NCBI GenBank assembly: GCA_020632925.1
Contig: JACKER010000022.1
Coordinates: forward strand, 1 to 64,000
DNA length: 64,000 nt
Direction of reading: 5' to 3'
Source: Alphaproteobacteria bacterium
Lineage (GTDB): Bacteria; Myxococcota_A; UBA796; GCA-2862545
The notes under the pieces were generated by a model. That model was not told the DNA's origin. It made no database searches and saw nothing but the letters and a program-made list of their open reading frames with translations. The translations under genes and the position numbers were made by a program. Shown here in pieces: positions 1 through 7,646 of this stretch. How positions within the stretch are numbered: the first letter of the stretch is position 1; every line of letters starts with the position of its first letter.

Positions 1-239
1 CCGGCGATGCCCGTCATCGGGACGAAGCGCCCGCCGAAGGACTGGCCCATCGGGATCGTGATCAGCCCGCCGACCACCTCGCCGCTGCGAGCGTCGTGCG
101 CGACGCGGATCCGGTCGGTCCCTGCGCGCTCGAACCAGGCCGCGGAGAGCGCGGGGTCGTAGGCGAAGGCGTGGGCGAGCACGCGCCCCAGCGCCTCCAA
201 CACCGTGACGTCCGCGACCTCCCTGACCTCGATCCCCAT
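1..239 (-). CDS. GNAT/Eis-like N-acetyltransferase, N-terminal part (cut by window edge)
   Basis: The first 79 residues read from ATG at 239 towards the window start. The segment ending GQSFGGRFVPMTGIAG resembles the Eis-type GNAT N-terminal domain, where a 'GxxFGGRxVPxxGI' strand leads into the acetyl-CoA site. Such enzymes acetylate amines, including aminoglycosides or protein lysines; the substrate here cannot be told. A GGAGGAC Shine-Dalgarno sits just upstream of the start. The C-terminal acetyltransferase and sterol-carrier-like domains lie outside the window, so the assignment rests on this short stretch only. Confidence 0.65.
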   Translation of the reverse strand, partial: MGIEVREVADVTVLEALGRVLAHAFAYDPALSAAWFERAGTDRIRVAHDARSGEVVGGLITIPMGQSFGGRFVPMTGIA

Positions 240-260
240 GGGTCCTCCGCTCGGAGGACT

Positions 261-1340
261 CTACTCGCAGATGAAGGTCACCGGGTTGCAGGTCTGCCCC
301 CGCGGGCAGTCGCCCGGGAGCCCACTGCCGGAGCACGGGATGTACCCGTCGACGCGGATCGTCGGGCAGTTCGCCGGAGATCCGTCGCAGGCTGCAGGCG
401 ACCCCACCTGGAACTCGACGCACCCGTCGGCCATCGACGTGGAGTCGATCGTACGGCGGATCACGGTGGCGCTCGGGAAGCCGGTCACGCCGTAGTTGAT
501 GAGGGTGTGGAGAAGCCGGCCGGGCAGATCGGCGCTGCCGGTGTCGGGCAGCTCGCAGACCATCGTGACGGGCGTGGCGCCGTGCTGGTCGATGTTGAGG
601 CGGAGCAGCACCTGCGACTGCAGGCTGTCGCCCTTGCCGTTCCAGGTGACGTGCAGGTCCTGGTTGTCGTAGACGATCCACAGGACGTCGGAGCCGAGCG
701 ACAGCGGCGAGACGCCGACACCGTGCAGCACGATGTCGTCGCCGAAGGTCGTGTTCCAGGTGCGCAGCTCGACGAGGTCGCCGGGGTCGAACACGGGGTG
801 CGGCGCGTTCAGGTCGAAGTAGGTCGTGCCCGGCTCGATCGGCGTCATGATCACGTCGGCCGCGAGCCCACCGATCGTGACCGTGCCCACGTCCTGGTTC
901 AGCGGGTACGGCTTGCAGGTGCCGTCGAAGTCGCAGACCTCGTTCGGCCCGCAGAGCGGGTCGCAGAACGGGTTGTTGCGGCGGAGGAGCTTGCAGGTCC
1001 CCTCCTGGTCGACCAGCTCGAGGATGGTGTTCGGGACGACGCCCTCGGCGACCGAGCCCGCGACGATCGAGTAGATGTCGTACACGTCGGTGTTGAAGGC
1101 GCCGTACCGCTCCTCGAGCGCGCAGGACCCGGCGAGCGGGATCGTGGCCGGGTCACCGACGGGGTCGGGCACGGTGATCTCGGTCCCGGTGTGGGTGTCG
1201 GTGTCCGCGTCGGTGTCGGCGTCCGTGTCGCTGTCGGTGTCCGTGTCGGCGTCCGCGTCGCTGTCGACCGTGGGCGCGTCGGCGTCGTCGCCACAACCAC
1301 CAGCGACCAGCGCCGCCAACCAGATCCACCCTGCGCGCAT
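261..1340 (-). CDS. Asp/Thr-tethered cysteine-containing lipoprotein
   Basis: A 359-aa predicted outer-surface lipoprotein. The start at 1340 is chosen because it gives a short signal peptide ending in lipobox AGGC and has GAGGGAGGG upstream; the longer reading (to 1391) would hide the signal. After the lipidated Cys comes a 25-residue run of Asp/Thr/Ala/Ser ('DADTDTDSDTD' type), a flexible tether. Further on are two short Cys-rich EGF-like pieces of the form CGPNEVCDFDGTCK and CPRGQTCNPVTFIC, the latter at the very C-terminus. No enzymatic motif is visible. The family is unknown; the architecture is typical of myxobacterial surface proteins. Confidence 0.85.
   Translation of the reverse strand: MRAGWIWLAALVAGGCGDDADAPTVDSDADADTDTDSDTDADTDADTDTHTGTEITVPDPVGDPATIPLAGSCALEERYGAFNTDVYDIYSIVAGSVAEGVVPNTILELVDQEGTCKLLRRNNPFCDPLCGPNEVCDFDGTCKPYPLNQDVGTVTIGGLAADVIMTPIEPGTTYFDLNAPHPVFDPGDLVELRTWNTTFGDDIVLHGVGVSPLSLGSDVLWIVYDNQDLHVTWNGKGDSLQSQVLLRLNIDQHGATPVTMVCELPDTGSADLPGRLLHTLINYGVTGFPSATVIRRTIDSTSMADGCVEFQVGSPAACDGSPANCPTIRVDGYIPCSGSGLPGDCPRGQTCNPVTFICE
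1195..1266. repeat. Coding hexamer-type minisatellite (Asp/Thr tether)
   Basis: Degenerate tandem GTCGGTGTC/GTCCGCGTC units on the plus strand encode the Asp-Thr/Asp-Ala/Asp-Ser tether of the lipoprotein on the minus strand. Such runs are prone to slippage, so tether length may vary between strains. Confidence 0.7.
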
Positions 1341-1447
1341 CGACCCTCCCTCGAGCAGTCTACGATGACCGGAGCGTCCGCGGACCGTCACGCCGCCGTC
1401 ACGATACGAACGGTGCCGTCGGGAGACGTGATCGGACGGAGGTGCGT

Positions 1448-2110
1448 GTGTTCTCGTTCCTGTTCGGCAGCAAGACGACGATGGTGAAGGAGGAGGACGC
1501 GCTCGAGGGCCGTCCCCGCCGCCCGTTCGAGCTCCCGGCCACGCACCACGTGCTCGAGACCTCGCTCGAGGAGGTGCCGGCCGGCCACGAGGTCGCCGTG
1601 TTCGCGATGGGCTGCTTCTGGGGCGCCGAGCGGAAGTTCTGGCTGGTGGACGGCGTGTGGTCGACCGCGGTGGGGTACGCCGCCGGTTTCACCCCGAACC
1701 CGACCTACGAGGAGGTCTGCAGCGGCAAGACGGGCCACACCGAGGTGGTGCGCGTCGTGTACGACCCGGCCGCGGTGAGCTACGAGCAGCTGCTGCGCGT
1801 GTTCTGGGAGGGCCACGACCCGACGCAGGGCATGCGCCAGGGACACGACGTGGGCACGCAGTACCGGTCGGCGGTGCTCGTGACCTCGCCCGAGCAGCTC
1901 GAGGCTGCGGAGCGGAGCAAGGCCGCGTACGAGGCGCAGCTCCGGGCCGCGGGTCACGGCGCGATCACGACCACGGTCGAGCCGCTGGGGGACTTCTGGT
2001 ACGCGGAGCCCTACCACCAGCAGTACCTGTCCAAGAACCCCGGTGGGTATTGCGGACTGGGTGGGACCGGGGTGAGCTGCCCTGTCGGTGTCGGGGTGTC
2101 CGGCGAGTGA
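1448..2110 (+). CDS. msrA: Peptide methionine-S-sulfoxide reductase MsrA
   Basis: Reduces methionine-S-sulfoxide in proteins, an oxidative repair enzyme. The hallmark GCFWGAE with the nucleophilic Cys is at about residue 56, followed by the conserved TxVGYAxG, GHxExVxVxYDP and H(D)GTQYRSA blocks of the family. A C-terminal YCGLGG...SCP segment supplies resolving cysteines. About 45 residues precede the catalytic domain. A GTG at 1442 is possible, but GGAGG (1438-1442) fits the GTG at 1448 with 5-nt spacing. No signal peptide is seen, so a cytoplasmic location is likely. It precedes a cation/proton antiporter on the same strand. Confidence 0.93.
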   Translation: MFSFLFGSKTTMVKEEDALEGRPRRPFELPATHHVLETSLEEVPAGHEVAVFAMGCFWGAERKFWLVDGVWSTAVGYAAGFTPNPTYEEVCSGKTGHTEVVRVVYDPAAVSYEQLLRVFWEGHDPTQGMRQGHDVGTQYRSAVLVTSPEQLEAAERSKAAYEAQLRAAGHGAITTTVEPLGDFWYAEPYHQQYLSKNPGGYCGLGGTGVSCPVGVGVSGE

Positions 2111-2144
2111 GCTCGCCGCCGATGGTCGTACCGCTCGATACGAC
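2101..2144. other. Two small hairpins between msrA and the antiporter gene
   Basis: CGGCGAG-tgag-CTCGCCG (2101-2118) straddles the msrA stop codon, and GTCGTA-n8-TACGAC (2125-2144) follows. There is no T-tract, so they may be a rho-independent-like barrier, an mRNA processing site or an operator for the downstream gene. This is inferred from dyad symmetry only. Confidence 0.35.
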
Positions 2145-2167
2145 ATGCTCCCAAGGAGTGACACCTC

Positions 2168-4159
2168 ATGCACGCCTCCCTTCTGGGAGACCTCGGCATC
2201 GTCCTCGTCGTCGCGGGGGTCACGGGGATCGCCGCCCGTCGGCTCGGACAACCCAGCGTCCTCGGCTATCTCCTGGCCGGCCTGATCGTCGGCCCGTACA
2301 TCCCCGTGCCCCTGTTCGCCGACCCCCACCGGATGGAGGAGCTGGCCGAGGTGGGCGTCGTGCTGGTGCTCCTCGCGGTCGGCCTCGAGTTCCGCGTGCG
2401 CCGTCTGGTGGAGCTCCTCCCGGTCTCCGGCATCACCGCGGTGGTCCAGATGTCGGCGTTGGCGTGGGCGGGGTACACGACCGGCTCCCTGCTGGGGTGG
2501 CCCACGACGGCCAGCGTGACCCTGGGTGCTTGCCTGGCCATCTCCAGCACCATGGTGGTGAGCGCCGTCTTCCGGACGCGTACCGTGGACGCGGACGTTC
2601 GCGGACAGGTGTTCGGCGTGCTGGTCATCCAGGACGTCGCCGCCATCGTGCTCATCGCTGTCGTCACGGCCCTCGCGGCGGGGCAGAGCCTCGGTCCCCG
2701 GGCACTGGGCCTGCTCCTCGTCGAGCTGCTCGCCGTCGTCCTCTCGATGTTCGTGGTCGGGATGCTGGTGCTCCCCAGGCTGGTCCGCTGGGTCCTGCGG
2801 GAGCTCGATACCGAGGCCCTCGTCGTCCTGGTGGTGGGCGCGGGCTTCGGCTTCGCCATCGCGGCCGAGACCTTCGGCTTCTCGGCGGCGCTCGGCGCCT
2901 TCGTCGCGGGCATGACCATCGCCGAGTCGGGGCGGGAGCACGACGTCGAGAAGGCGATCGAGCCGCTCCGCGCGGTGTTCTCCGCCCTCTTCTTCGTGTC
3001 CGTCGGCATGGCGGTGGATCCGCGGGTAGCCTGGTCCACCCTCCCGCTCGCGTTGCTGCTGGCCGCCATCGTGGTGGTGGCCCAGCTCCTGTCCGTCGGC
3101 GCCGCCAGCCTGCTCGCCGGGAACTCCCTGCGTCGAAGCCTGATCTCGGGGCTGGCGCTGGGGCAGATCGGGGAGTTCGCGTTCATCCTCGCCACCATCG
3201 CGATCGCGGGGGGTGCGGCCCCTACCGAGCTGTTGCCGGCGCTGGTGACGGTGGCGACCATCACCGCGTTCACCACGCCACTCCTGCTCGGACGAGCGGA
3301 CGGGATCGTGTCCATGGTCGACCGCTGGGTGCCGCCGTCGGCCAACGAGCTGCTCTCGGCCTACCAGGCCTTCGTCCGTCGGGCGCGGGCGTCCGGCGAC
3401 GGGCCCTCCATCCGCGTACCGATCCTGGCGGTGACGCTCGACTGGGTGGCGCTCCTCCTCCTCGCTGCGATCGGCATCTCGGTGGCGCCTCGCCTCACGC
3501 CCGAGTGGCACGGACCGGTTCGCCTCGGGGTCGCCGTCGTCGCCGTGCCGTTCCTCGTGGGGCTCGTTCGCAGTGGGCGACGACTCGCGCGATCGATCCG
3601 TGACCTCGCGCGGACCGCCGACACCCCCGCGCCGGTCGGACAGGCGATCGAGCTGGTGGCCCTGCTGGCCGCGGTGCTGTTGGCCGGTGCGCCGGCGCTC
3701 GCCTTCCTCCGCCCGCTCGTGCGGCAATCCTGGCTGGAGGTCGTGTTCGTCGCCATCCTCGGGATCGTGGTCACCATGATGGCGCGCCGCGCCCACGGGA
3801 CCTCGCCCGAGTACTCCTCCGAGGTCGCGCGGCTGGCCCGTGGGCTGGTGACGCACGCTGGGGCGGAGCCGAGCGCCGAGATGGCGGCCCCACCTGCGCT
3901 CGGCGCCTTCGATCACGTTCCGGTCACGCTGCCGGACGGGGCGACGGCCGCCGGGCAGACGCTGGCCGGGTTGGACCTGCGCTCCCGCACTGGCGCCACC
4001 GTGCTCGCGATCCGTCGAGGCGACCAGACCCACCTGCTCCCGACCGGCCACGAGCGGCTCGACCCGGGGGACACACTGGCACTTTCTGGCTCGGAGGACG
4101 CAATCCGACGCGCCCGGGAGCTCCTGACGACGGACCCACTCCCCGAGCGTTCCGGCTGA
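2168..4159 (+). CDS. CPA2-family monovalent cation:proton antiporter (Kef-like) with RCK_C domain
   Basis: Membrane antiporter exchanging K+ or Na+ for protons. About 12-13 hydrophobic helices fill residues 1-390; the family-typical LGYLLAGLIVGP, ...GLEFRVRRL and FGFSAALGAFVAGM segments are visible. After a second cluster of hydrophobic helices (about 420-540), the last 90 residues (LPDGATAAGQTLAGLDLR...GDTLALSGSEDAI) match the TrkA-C/RCK_C ligand-binding module. No Rossmann RCK_N domain lies in between, so gating would not be by the usual NAD(H) sensor. AAGGAG lies 10 nt before the ATG. Its role may be pH or osmotic homeostasis. Confidence 0.9.
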   Translation: MHASLLGDLGIVLVVAGVTGIAARRLGQPSVLGYLLAGLIVGPYIPVPLFADPHRMEELAEVGVVLVLLAVGLEFRVRRLVELLPVSGITAVVQMSALAWAGYTTGSLLGWPTTASVTLGACLAISSTMVVSAVFRTRTVDADVRGQVFGVLVIQDVAAIVLIAVVTALAAGQSLGPRALGLLLVELLAVVLSMFVVGMLVLPRLVRWVLRELDTEALVVLVVGAGFGFAIAAETFGFSAALGAFVAGMTIAESGREHDVEKAIEPLRAVFSALFFVSVGMAVDPRVAWSTLPLALLLAAIVVVAQLLSVGAASLLAGNSLRRSLISGLALGQIGEFAFILATIAIAGGAAPTELLPALVTVATITAFTTPLLLGRADGIVSMVDRWVPPSANELLSAYQAFVRRARASGDGPSIRVPILAVTLDWVALLLLAAIGISVAPRLTPEWHGPVRLGVAVVAVPFLVGLVRSGRRLARSIRDLARTADTPAPVGQAIELVALLAAVLLAGAPALAFLRPLVRQSWLEVVFVAILGIVVTMMARRAHGTSPEYSSEVARLARGLVTHAGAEPSAEMAAPPALGAFDHVPVTLPDGATAAGQTLAGLDLRSRTGATVLAIRRGDQTHLLPTGHERLDPGDTLALSGSEDAIRRARELLTTDPLPERSG

Positions 4160-4206
4160 GCTGACGGTCGGGCTCCCGGCGGGTCATGTTCACGCGGGGG
4201 TCGTCG

Positions 4207-5982
4207 ATGGTCTGGTGGTTCTCCGTGTGTTTCGCGCTGACGCCGCGAGCGGCGCTCGATCCCGGTCCGGTCACGGTGCTGCCGTTGCCGCCGGACGTGC
4301 CCGACGCGCGGTACCGCCTGACCGTGAAGCTGCGCGACGGGCTGCGCGGACGCGCCGATCACGGGATGCTGCGCTCCGAGGCGGGCGTGGACCTCGACGC
4401 GCTCGCGCGGGTGGCGGCGCGCCACGGCGTCCGCTTCGAGCCGCTGCTGAAGCTCGCGCCCGAGCGGCTGCTCGACCTCGAGCGGCGCGCGGCCGAGCAC
4501 TCCGGCAAGGCGCAGCCCGATCTGCAGGGGCTGTGGGAGGTCGTGGCGGACGACCCACGCGACGGCGCCCTGCTCGCCAGGATCGCCGGGGAGCTGGACG
4601 CGACCGGCCTCGTGGAGTTCGTCGACGTGCGCGCGCTCGGCGCCGCGCCTCCGGGGGACATCGGGACACCCACGCCGGACTACTCCGCGCGCCAGACCTG
4701 GCTGGATCCGAACCCGGGGCTCAACGTCGGCGCCGCCTGGGCCCAGGGGCTGACCGGCGCGGGGGTTCGGGTCTCCGACGTCGAGTACGGCTGGGTCTAC
4801 GGCCACGAGGACCTGGTGGACCGACCGATGAACCCCGAACCGGGCCAGACCGTGCCCTACTGGGTCGCGACGCTCGGCTACGATCAGCACGGCACCGCCG
4901 CCTTCGGCGAGATGGCAGCTCCCCACAACGGCTATGGCTGCGACGGCTCGGTGCCTGGGGCGCTGCTCGCGACCTACCCCGAGTGGTCCGACCAGCAGGG
5001 GTCCCGTCGGCCCACGGCCATCGCGAACGCGCTGGCGGACTCCGCAGCGGGCGACGTGATCATGCTGGAGATGCAGGACTACGGCCCGGACTTCCGGTAC
5101 GTGATGGCCGAGATCGACCCCGCTGTCTGGACCGTCGTGCGCGCCGCCTCCGACGCGGGTGTCATCGTGGTGGCCGCGGCGGGAAACGGCAACGCGAACC
5201 TCGACTCCGCGTCGTACGCCAACTACCGCGCGATGGGCGACTCCGGCGCGATCATCGTGGGCGCCGGCTCCGCGAACACGTCGCACGACAAGCTGAGCTT
5301 CTCGACCTACGGCGCGCGCGTCGACGTGCAGGGCTGGGGCGAGCGCGTGTTCACGCTGGGCTACGGCGACTTCGCCACCATCGACGGCATGAACACCCAG
5401 AAGTACACGTCCATCTTCAACGGCACGTCTTCCGCCACGCCGACCGTGGCGACCGCGGTGACGCTGCTGCAGGGTCACGTGCGGGCCTCGGGCGCACCGC
5501 CGCTCTCGTCGCAACAGCTGCGCGACCTGCTGAACCTCACGGGCCAGCCGCAGGGCTCGGGTGGGCACATCGGGGCCCTGCCCGACGTGGGAGCCGCGCT
5601 GGCCGAGATCGACGGTGACGCGGACGGCGCCATCTCCACGGCGTGGGGCGGCTTCGACGGCGACGACGCGGACCCCGCCGTCACCCTGTCGCTCACGTTG
5701 TCGGGGAGCTGCACCACCACCATCGACGCTTCGCTCCGCGGCGCGACGCCGGGCGGACGGGTCGAGGTCGTCGTCGGCCCGCCGGGTGTGGTGATCGTGC
5801 CCCCGGGACCCTGTGGAGGGACGCCGCTGCAGGTCGGACCGGGCGCCCGGCGGGTGACCACGCTGACCGCCGACGTCCAGGGAAGCCTCGATGTGAGCGT
5901 CCCCGGGCAGGCGTGCGGCTCCGTCGCCGTCGTCGTCGACCACGCCACCTGCGGCACGACCGTGGGCGTCCCGCTTCCCTGA
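4207..5982 (+). CDS. Secreted subtilisin-like serine protease (S8 family)
   Basis: An extracellular S8 peptidase of about 590 aa. The catalytic triad is visible, numbered from an alternative ATG at 4186: Asp198 in GVRVSDVE, His235 in DQHGT, Ser415 in NGTSSATP; the oxyanion Asn is N334 in AAGNGN. The Asp motif lacks the common D-[TS]-G, an S8 variant seen in proteobacterial proteases. About 160 residues before the triad could be a pro-region. The ATG at 4207 gives a compact signal peptide (MVWWFSVCFALTPRAA). The C-terminal 130 residues are a beta-rich, Cys-containing domain preceded by a DGDADG-type calcium-like segment. Confidence 0.9.
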   Translation: MVWWFSVCFALTPRAALDPGPVTVLPLPPDVPDARYRLTVKLRDGLRGRADHGMLRSEAGVDLDALARVAARHGVRFEPLLKLAPERLLDLERRAAEHSGKAQPDLQGLWEVVADDPRDGALLARIAGELDATGLVEFVDVRALGAAPPGDIGTPTPDYSARQTWLDPNPGLNVGAAWAQGLTGAGVRVSDVEYGWVYGHEDLVDRPMNPEPGQTVPYWVATLGYDQHGTAAFGEMAAPHNGYGCDGSVPGALLATYPEWSDQQGSRRPTAIANALADSAAGDVIMLEMQDYGPDFRYVMAEIDPAVWTVVRAASDAGVIVVAAAGNGNANLDSASYANYRAMGDSGAIIVGAGSANTSHDKLSFSTYGARVDVQGWGERVFTLGYGDFATIDGMNTQKYTSIFNGTSSATPTVATAVTLLQGHVRASGAPPLSSQQLRDLLNLTGQPQGSGGHIGALPDVGAALAEIDGDADGAISTAWGGFDGDDADPAVTLSLTLSGSCTTTIDASLRGATPGGRVEVVVGPPGVVIVPPGPCGGTPLQVGPGARRVTTLTADVQGSLDVSVPGQACGSVAVVVDHATCGTTVGVPLP

Positions 5983-5995
5983 CGTGCACGACGAT

Positions 5996-6030
5996 GGTTC
6001 ATGTGATAAACCTGGTTCATGACATGAACC
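5996..6030. promoter_or_regulatory. Tandem 17-bp palindromic operator candidates
   Basis: Two copies of GGTTCATGnnATnAACC lie head to tail at 5996-6012 and 6014-6030, an 18-bp period; the second copy is a perfect palindrome. They sit just before the Shine-Dalgarno (GGAGG 6033-6037) of the following membrane-protein gene. The regulator encoded two genes on is the obvious candidate ligand (inference). Confidence 0.65.
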
Positions 6031-6041
6031 ATGGAGGTCAC

Positions 6042-6620
6042 ATGCCCGCGACGTTGCCCACCGAGGCCCAGCTGTTCCGCAGCTCCTGGGACGATGGGTT
6101 GCTCGACCTGCTCGTCGGGATCGGCCTGTTGGCCACCGGGCTGAGCTGGCAGCTCGATCTCGTGCCGCTCGCGGTGGTGGTGGGTCCGATGGCCGCCGCG
6201 GGCTGGGCTCCCCTGCGCCGGCGCTACGTGGAGCCGCGAGCGGGCTGGGCGCGCTTCACCGCGAGCCGCCGCCGGCGCAGCAGCCGCCTGCTCGGGCTGT
6301 CGGTGGCGGCCGGGGTCGGGGTGTTCGCGCTCGTGGCGACCCTGGCCGTCCTGCAGGCGCGCGGCGTGGACCTGCCTGGCCGTTCCCTGGTGGATGCCGT
6401 GCCCGCGCTGCTCGTCGCGCCGCTCGGCGCGTTCACGTCGGCGCTGACGGGCGCCCGTCGGTTCCTGGCCTGGGGCGGCGTCCTGGTCGCGCTCGGTCTC
6501 GGCACCGTCGTCGTCGGCGCGGGTCCGTGGATGCCGCTCGTCGGCGCGGGCGTCCTGATGCTCGTGGCCGGCGCGGCCCGCTTCCGCCGCTTCCTCGCCG
6601 TCTGGCCGGAGGAGCCGTGA
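6042..6620 (+). CDS. Four-helix-type integral membrane protein
   Basis: A 192-aa protein with four hydrophobic segments (DLLVGIGLLATGL..., LAVVVGPMAAAGW, LGLSVAAGVGVFALVATLAV, and a C-terminal ALGLGTVVVGAGPW region) separated by a strongly basic loop (TASRRRRSS). No known enzyme motif is present. GGAGG sits 4 nt before the ATG at 6042. The stop overlaps the GTG start of the downstream regulator (GTGA), so the two are translationally coupled. This pairing suggests a membrane sensor or effector controlled by its partner. Confidence 0.8.
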   Translation: MPATLPTEAQLFRSSWDDGLLDLLVGIGLLATGLSWQLDLVPLAVVVGPMAAAGWAPLRRRYVEPRAGWARFTASRRRRSSRLLGLSVAAGVGVFALVATLAVLQARGVDLPGRSLVDAVPALLVAPLGAFTSALTGARRFLAWGGVLVALGLGTVVVGAGPWMPLVGAGVLMLVAGAARFRRFLAVWPEEP

Positions 6621-6925
6621 CCGCGCCGCCCACCGTCGCCGAGCTCGACGTGCTGATCCACGAGCCCGCCCGCCTGCGCGTCCTGGCGCTGCTCGCGATG
6701 GTGGAGGAGGCGGACTTCATGTTCCTGCTGCGCTCCACCGGACTGTCGCGGGGCAACCTCTCGGTCCAGCTGCGCCGACTCGAGGAGGCCGAGCTCGTGC
6801 GCCTCGAACGTCAGCTGTTCGACGGGAGGGCGCGCACGTCGTACGCCCTCACCACCACCGGTCTGACCTCGCTCCGAACGTACAAGCGAGCCATCGCCTC
6901 GCTGCTCGCCGCCATCCCCGACTGA
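6617..6925 (+). CDS. Winged-helix transcriptional regulator (HTH_34/ArsR-like)
   Basis: A 102-aa DNA-binding protein with a winged-helix fold: EPARLRVLALLAMVEEADF (helix 1), LRSTGLSRGNLSVQLRRLEEAELV (recognition helix) and an Arg/Ser/Tyr-containing wing ending in a C-terminal helix. This is the layout of HTH_34 regulators, which often sit beside a membrane protein, as here. The GTG start overlaps the upstream stop. Autoregulation through the tandem palindromes at 5996-6030 is plausible. Confidence 0.85.
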   Translation: MTAPPTVAELDVLIHEPARLRVLALLAMVEEADFMFLLRSTGLSRGNLSVQLRRLEEAELVRLERQLFDGRARTSYALTTTGLTSLRTYKRAIASLLAAIPD

Positions 6926-6932
6926 GGACGGC

Positions 6933-7625
6933 CTACAGCCCGGTCAGGTACCGGTCCGCGGGCGTGAGGGCGGCGAGGATCTCCTTGCGCTCGGTGTCGA
7001 TCCACACCGCCCAGTCCTGCTCCGCCCACCGCACGCGCGCGGCGAGGAGGCTGTCCGGGTGCTGCTCGAGGCGGGTCGCGATCGAGAGCGACAGCGCGAC
7101 GGTGAACAGGTCGCCCTGGACCCGCGCGCGCTTGAGCTGCGCCTGCCAGAGCACGGCCAGCACCTCGGGCCGGAGCTCGTCGTAGACCTTGAGGATCTCG
7201 AAGTCGTCGCCCAGCCGCTTCAGCACGGCGCGCACCCGACCCTCGGCGATCGAGGTCTGTACGATCGGGCCGGTCCGGGGGGAGGACCGCGGCTGGCTCG
7301 CCATGGCCCGGTCGCGCGCCATCTGCTCCTCGGCCTCCCGTTCCTCCTCCTCGCGACGCAGCGCCTCGCGCCGCGCGAGCTCTTGCCGGCGGGCGGCCTC
7401 CCGCCGCTCCTCCTCCTGCCGCCGACGCGCCTCCTCGGCCTCCTTCTGCGCGCGCTCCTCGAGGAAGCGCGCGCGGGCCTCCTCGGCGAGCCGCTGCGCC
7501 AGCTCCCGCTTGACCTCCGCGTCCTTCGCGGCTTCGCGCCTCGCGGCCTCGGCGCGGCGGGCCTCCTCGAGGGCCTCCAGCGCGCTCAGCTTCGGTCCCG
7601 ACGGTGGGGGGCGGCGATCAGACAA
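6933..7625 (-). CDS. Coiled-coil protein of unknown function, TTG start
   Basis: 230 aa. Residues about 15-105 are an almost pure Glu/Arg/Ala coiled coil (repeats like EEARARFLEERAQKEAEE); residues 125-230 look globular and helical, with several Trp (LWQAQLKRARV, WAEQDWAVWIDTER). The start is TTG at 7625, supported by GGAGGTTCG directly upstream; no ATG/GTG is suitably placed. It is convergent with the regulator gene (7-nt gap). No family was recognised. The C-terminal domain probably binds a partner. Confidence 0.75.
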   Translation of the reverse strand: MSDRRPPPSGPKLSALEALEEARRAEAARREAAKDAEVKRELAQRLAEEARARFLEERAQKEAEEARRRQEEERREAARRQELARREALRREEEEREAEEQMARDRAMASQPRSSPRTGPIVQTSIAEGRVRAVLKRLGDDFEILKVYDELRPEVLAVLWQAQLKRARVQGDLFTVALSLSIATRLEQHPDSLLAARVRWAEQDWAVWIDTERKEILAALTPADRYLTGL

Positions 7626-7646
7626 CGAACCTCCGAGCGGGCAGGC

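Noticed and set aside
2101..2118. Intrinsic terminator of msrA
   Set aside because: The stem lacks a following T-run and encloses the stop codon; kept only as a hairpin of unknown role.
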